A DNA stretch of 64,000 nucleotides, taken from the NCBI GenBank assembly GCA_050260355.1, contig JBLNBZ010000069.1, positions 24,343 to 88,342 of the forward strand, read 5' to 3'. Below the pieces are notes generated by a model. It ran no database searches and was not told the origin of the DNA. It saw only the letters and a program-made list of their open reading frames with translations. Position numbers and translations under genes: made by a program. The DNA comes from CADEFX01 sp050260355 (lineage in GTDB: Bacteria > Pseudomonadota > Alphaproteobacteria > Rhizobiales > Hyphomicrobiaceae). Positions 60,433 through 64,000 of this stretch are shown here, piece by piece (the stretch's first letter is position 1; each line of letters starts with the position of its first letter).

Positions 60433-60702
60433 GTGTGTGGGATCCGCCGTGGCTGGAAGCAAGCTGGGCGGCGACTCTACCCCGCGCTTTGCGAGGATCA
60501 AAGCAGTGCCGACGGTCTTGGATTAAAGGCTAAGGCAATCGGTGCCGGATGCGGCGAATAGCGATGCGCACGGTGTCATGCCTGGTGGCGGCTTCGACGC
60601 GCACGCGCGCTTCGTGTCTGCCGCGCGCGTGCACGAAGAGGATGGGGCGCGCGATCGCGTGCCAGCGTGGCTCACGTCGCATCGCCCAGGCCGGCCGACC
60701 AG

Positions 60703-61431
60703 CTAGTGGATGTGGGCCGGGCGCCATCCCGCGGCCAGCGCTTCCGCCTCGGTGCAGAACCAGCGTTTGCCCTTGTCGGGCTCGATCTTGATCTGGTCGT
60801 ACCAAGGACTCCAAGGCATGTGGTAGATGCGGCCGTTCTTGGTGACGTTGCCTTTGATGGCGCAGCCGGCAGGTGCGTCGTTTGCGACGCTCGTCCAGCG
60901 CTGATGGCGGTACTCCCAGGGCGGCTGTGCCTCGCCCTGCCATATGCCAATCCTCCTGGTGCGTGCCTCCGTCTCGACGCTGACGTAAGTGGTCGAATAC
61001 TTGACGAAGGCCCAGGCCAGGCCTCGGCGGACCATCTCGCTGTTCACGTCGAGCCCGTCGATGAAGCAGACGCCGAGGAGCCGGTGGTACTTGTCGACGC
61101 CGCGGCTTTCGCAGCGGATCTGATGGCCGGCCACAATTCGGGCCAGCTCATCGGCGGCCGCCTGGCCGCAGGCCCAGGTGCCGAACCATTGCCGCTTGCA
61201 GGTCTGGCCGGCCTCAGGCGCATCGATGCCCTCGAGCCGCACCCTGGTCTCGCCGATGCTGATCGTGTCGCCATCGATCACTTTGGCCAATCCGGAGACC
61301 GTTGCAGGAGCGGTGGCCGCGGTGCGTGCATCCGGCCGATCGATGACGGCGAGCGGCAGGGCCAGTGTGGCTGCCAGGGCGACGGCGCCGGCGCATCGAG
61401 TTGCATAGACCTTTAAGGTTGAATCGAGCAT
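60703..61431 (-). CDS. Secreted thermonuclease-like protein (SNase domain plus C-terminal YHMPWSPWYD domain)
   Basis: A 242-residue protein with an N-terminal signal/anchor (AGAVALAATLALPLAVI). The SNase-like domain runs from AKVIDGDTISIGETRVRLEGIDAPEAGQTC (catalytic Asp, Arg and Glu region) to VEWEA-like helices. The C-terminal segment GCAIKGNVTKNGRIYHMPWSPWYDQIKI...KRWFCTEAEALAAGWRPA is a small domain often fused to such nucleases. AAAGGAG precedes the ATG at 61431. Two direct copies of AGGTTGAATC (61416-61425 and 61447-61456) flank the start codon. A role in extracellular nucleic-acid degradation is inferred. Confidence 0.88.
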   Translation of the reverse strand: MLDSTLKVYATRCAGAVALAATLALPLAVIDRPDARTAATAPATVSGLAKVIDGDTISIGETRVRLEGIDAPEAGQTCKRQWFGTWACGQAAADELARIVAGHQIRCESRGVDKYHRLLGVCFIDGLDVNSEMVRRGLAWAFVKYSTTYVSVETEARTRRIGIWQGEAQPPWEYRHQRWTSVANDAPAGCAIKGNVTKNGRIYHMPWSPWYDQIKIEPDKGKRWFCTEAEALAAGWRPAHIH

Positions 61432-61548
61432 GGCAGATTCTCCTTTAGGTTGAATCTGCCTGATTCCTGCGACGTCAACGAGGCAACGAAATGGCGCAGC
61501 GGTGACAACGCAAGATGCTGCAACAACTCGTTGGAATTACGAGAGGCT

Positions 61549-62703
61549 TTACGCTTTGTGGTCGCGCTGGAGCAGCGCGATCGCGGCCCCGAGCAGCAGA
61601 GTCGCCGCCGAGGCGCCGAGACCTGCCGCAAGGCTGCCGGTCAGGTCGGCGAGGGCGCCGGTGACAACGGGGCCGACGCATTGGAGCGCCGAGAACAGCA
61701 CGGTGAACGCGGCCACCGCCTCTCCCCAGACGGCCGGATTCAGAGCCTTCTTGATGAAGGCAGTGATCGAGGCGGGCGTCATGAAGAACATGCCGAACAA
61801 GGCCGCCGAGACGAGCATGGCGGGAAGCGAGGAGCTCAGGACCGGCAGTGCGGCGCCCGTGCCGATGGTCGCGAGGATCGCGGCCAGCGACTTGCCTCCC
61901 GACCAGTGTGCGATGGGGCGCCCCCAGATGCGCGGCGCAACGATCGAGGCCAATCCCAGTACGCTCCACACGGTGGCCACCTGGTAGGCGCCGAGGCCGT
62001 GCTCGCGCATCCACGCGACAATGAATGTCATGTAGGCGAAGTAGCCGAGCGCGAAGCAGGAATAGGCGAGCAGCATGGCCATGAAGGGAGCCTTGCGCCA
62101 GGGCTGCGGCGTCGCGCGTGCCGCGGGTGGTGTGACCGGCCAGGCGGCAAGCGTTGCGAGCGTGCTGCCGACGAATGACATTGCTCCGAGCAGGAGCCAT
62201 GCCTGCGGCCATGCGGCATCGCCATCATGGACGAAGAGCCATGGCAGCGTCAGGCCGGAAAGCAGCAGGCCCGCGCCGCCACCGCCAAAATAGATGGCGA
62301 TGGCCGTGGCGGCCTTGCGTGCGTCGTGGGGAAAGACGCTGGCGGCAAGCACGCTGCCTGTGATGAAGACGTAGGCGCCCGACACGCCTGCGATGAAGCG
62401 CAGCGTCGAGAGAGCGAGAAAGTCGCGCGTTACGCCGGTGGCGAGAACCGCGGCGACGGTGATCCATAGGCCGGCGATGAATGGGCGCTTCGGCCCCCAG
62501 ATCCGCACCGTTCGGAATGCAAGATAGGAGCCGACCAGATAGCCGACGGCATTGATGGTGTTGAGCGAGCCCGCCTGCGTGTAGCTCCACGCGAGATCCG
62601 CCTTCATCGCCGGCAGGATCAACGCATAGGCGAAGCGCGCGAGGCCGTTGACGACCGCCATACCGAGCGCCAGGCCAGCGGCAATGAGCAGTCCGAGACG
62701 CAT
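61549..62703 (-). CDS. MFS transporter (YbfB/YjiJ-like)
   Basis: A 384-residue transporter with 12 predicted helices: LGLLIAAGLALGMAVVNGLARFAYALILPAMKADLAWSYTQAGSLNTINAVGYLVGS is characteristic of the YbfB/YjiJ group. The ATG at 62703 is chosen; the frame continues upstream only as Arg/Pro-rich sequence. Substrate unknown. It is divergent from the coiled-coil protein gene. Confidence 0.88.
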   Translation of the reverse strand: MRLGLLIAAGLALGMAVVNGLARFAYALILPAMKADLAWSYTQAGSLNTINAVGYLVGSYLAFRTVRIWGPKRPFIAGLWITVAAVLATGVTRDFLALSTLRFIAGVSGAYVFITGSVLAASVFPHDARKAATAIAIYFGGGGAGLLLSGLTLPWLFVHDGDAAWPQAWLLLGAMSFVGSTLATLAAWPVTPPAARATPQPWRKAPFMAMLLAYSCFALGYFAYMTFIVAWMREHGLGAYQVATVWSVLGLASIVAPRIWGRPIAHWSGGKSLAAILATIGTGAALPVLSSSLPAMLVSAALFGMFFMTPASITAFIKKALNPAVWGEAVAAFTVLFSALQCVGPVVTGALADLTGSLAAGLGASAATLLLGAAIALLQRDHKA

Positions 62704-62915
62704 CAGAGGCGCACCAGCGGCGAGACGAAGGCGGTTTGCATGGCCGCCGGATGGACGCGGTCCGGCGCCGCGATGGAACGGCCAGACCAGCGTTGCTCGA
62801 GGGCATCGAGCAGCGGCCGGCACCGCTCATACGATTGAATTCGATCAGCGCCTAGCGCAATCTGCGACCCGTCGCCTGCGCGACCAAACACGATGGCATT
62901 GGCGAAGGGCCCGGA

Positions 62916-63308
62916 ATGCAACTCGCGCCGACGCGCTTTGTGAAGATCGAGGGGACCGAGGTCAGCGTCCTCGTCAACTCGTCGCAGGAGGCCAAGGCGG
63001 CGCTGAAGGAGCTCAGCCACAAGAAAAAGGAGCTCAACCATCTGAAGCGGGTGCTGCAGCGTCAGCAGAAGTCGCTCCGCAAGCGCCAGGCTCGCAGTCA
63101 GCGGCCAAAATCGTGGGTCTGGACCATCCTCGATCCGAACAAGAAGGTGGTGAGGGCGGTGACCGCCGTGGTGGAGGTCTTCAGGCCGAGACGCCCCCAG
63201 ACGGATGGCGTTGAGGTCGCCCATGAGCTCAGAAAGATCGATGAGATCATGCAGGGCATCGATGGCTGCAAGCTGCAGATCGAAGGCAAGCTGATACATC
63301 TCGGCTAG
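62916..63308 (+). CDS. Hypothetical coiled-coil protein
   Basis: A 130-residue, strongly basic protein. Residues about 25-62 (EAKAALKELSHKKKELNHLK...RQQKSLRKRQARSQ) have heptad-like leucine spacing and would form a coiled coil. After a short linker (KSWVWTILDPNKKVVRAV) comes a second helical part (EVAHELRKIDEIMQGIDGCKLQIEGKLI). No signal peptide or known domain. CCCGGA precedes the ATG. The opposite-strand frame of this region is compositionally poor, so this strand is favoured. Confidence 0.7.
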   Translation: MQLAPTRFVKIEGTEVSVLVNSSQEAKAALKELSHKKKELNHLKRVLQRQQKSLRKRQARSQRPKSWVWTILDPNKKVVRAVTAVVEVFRPRRPQTDGVEVAHELRKIDEIMQGIDGCKLQIEGKLIHLG

Positions 63309-63467
63309 GGCAGGCTGCGCCGTAGCGAGCAGGCGCAGGGGAGGCTCACCCCCGGCCCGCATCCGTAACCATTCCCGGAATACATGGTTGACAATTGCTG
63401 CACAGCAACACTGAACTGGTACGCCTGGGGGAGTTTCTCTTCGGAACTCAACGAGTTGGGTAGCCAC

Positions 63468-64000
63468 GTGAAAATCGTCAAGACGCCACGCGGCCAGCAG
63501 CCGGCTGCCGAAGACTCGACGTTCCGGCAGGTGCTCGCTGCTCTGCAGAAAAAAGACCCGAATCGCCAGGGCCCTCCGCCACTTGGCCGTGAGGCGGGGT
63601 TCGATTGGGAGCCCAGGCGCAGGCGAACCGGCGCCGTCCACTACGCCGCGGCTGTGCTTGTCCTGATGCTGGCGGCGACGGGGGCATTCCTGGTCCTGCG
63701 TGGCGCCGACCAGGAGCACGATCCGAGCGGGGATTCGGTCACCAGGCTCGACCAGATGTCGGCGGCGGTGCGGGCTCCTCTACAGATCCACGAGGAGGAG
63801 ATGAGGCCGCAGGCGCCGCAAGCGGCCGAGGAGCAGAGCTCCGCGCCGGAACGCCTTGCGACGCTCATTGCCGACGACAGCACCGTCGAGGTTCAGTCGG
63901 GACAGCGCGTACTCCTGCCTGTCCATATCGAGAACGCGGATGTGCTCGAGCCCGAGACGTCTGTCCTGGTGCGCGAGCTGCCGGGCGATATCCGGCTCTC
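63468..64000 (+). CDS. Hypothetical single-pass membrane protein, cut by window edge
   Basis: An open frame runs off the right edge with at least 177 codons. It begins VKIVKTPRGQQPAAEDSTFRQVLAALQ with a cytoplasmic, charged region, then one transmembrane helix (AVHYAAAVLVLMLAATGAFLVL), then an acidic Glu/Gln-rich periplasmic linker and the start of a beta-rich domain (STVEVQSGQRVLLPVHIENADVLEPETSVLVREL). The GTG at 63468 is a tentative start; an in-frame ATG at 63384 would add 28 residues. The family is not recognised from this part. Confidence 0.6.
   Translation, partial: MKIVKTPRGQQPAAEDSTFRQVLAALQKKDPNRQGPPPLGREAGFDWEPRRRRTGAVHYAAAVLVLMLAATGAFLVLRGADQEHDPSGDSVTRLDQMSAAVRAPLQIHEEEMRPQAPQAAEEQSSAPERLATLIADDSTVEVQSGQRVLLPVHIENADVLEPETSVLVRELPGDIRL

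Overview
The window looks like chromosomal DNA from a GC-rich alphaproteobacterium, most likely of the order Hyphomicrobiales (Rhizobiales). This rests on dense short operons, many solute-binding-protein-dependent importers (TRAP and ABC), small DUF1127/DUF1761/DUF1203 genes typical of the group, and a tRNA-His with A73 and no encoded G at position -1, a known peculiarity of a large alphaproteobacterial clade. The genus cannot be fixed from the sequence alone.

Layout: 0.1-5.5 kb is housekeeping and small genes (SLC13-type anion permease, gpsA, an EVE-domain protein, two tandem 221-residue methyltransferases, DUF1203, DUF1761). 5.7-10.2 kb is an aldarate/uronate-type catabolic cluster (UxaA-family dehydratase, atypical SDR, amidohydrolase, uronate dehydrogenase). 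11.1-16.6 kb holds a thiolase, a histidine phosphatase, CoxG and a TRAP importer (dctP, then a terminator hairpin, then dctQM). 16.68-18.38 kb is an insertion element with 23-bp perfect terminal inverted repeats and an 8-bp target duplication. It holds a 5'-truncated IS1-family transposase, a lone receiver-domain response regulator and a small basic protein. 18.4-23.1 kb has a class III aminotransferase, a small secreted protein, a decayed patatin remnant, a mercuric-reductase-like flavoprotein and tRNA-His.

23.3-27.3 kb is an Fbp/Afu-like ABC importer. 27.4-32.2 kb is one tightly overlapped operon: an IorAB-type molybdenum hydroxylase (2Fe-2S subunit and Mo subunit) followed by soxX, soxY, soxZ and soxA, with no soxB or soxCD nearby and an unusual SoxY C-terminus. 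32.4-38.5 kb carries a TPP-dependent decarboxylase/synthase-like enzyme, a glycosyltransferase, a glutamine amidotransferase, an SDR and an M20 peptidase. 38.5-41.5 kb carries a two-subunit TPP-dependent decarboxylase whose beta subunit is tandemly duplicated, divergent from a short MetE-type methionine synthase. 41.56-43.05 kb is a MoaD/ThiS-like protein plus a BNR-repeat beta-propeller behind a near-consensus promoter whose -10 is covered by a perfect 24-bp palindrome.

43.1-52.4 kb has a LysR regulator, a DUF1127 gene with a strong terminator, and a polar-amino-acid-type ABC importer interrupted by an oppositely oriented orphan TRAP binding protein. The importer genes are followed by an HpcH/HpaI aldolase, a D-2-hydroxyacid dehydrogenase and an MFS transporter. 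52.4-60.4 kb is a minus-strand operon of gamma-glutamyltransferase, DUF1028 and a complete dipeptide-type ABC importer, probably for gamma-glutamyl peptides or glutathione. 60.7-64 kb holds a secreted SNase-like nuclease, an MFS transporter, a coiled-coil protein and the start of a membrane protein cut by the window edge.

The least explained structures are the passenger-carrying insertion element, the SoxB-less Sox/molybdenum hydroxylase operon and the palindrome-controlled MoaD-like/beta-propeller pair.
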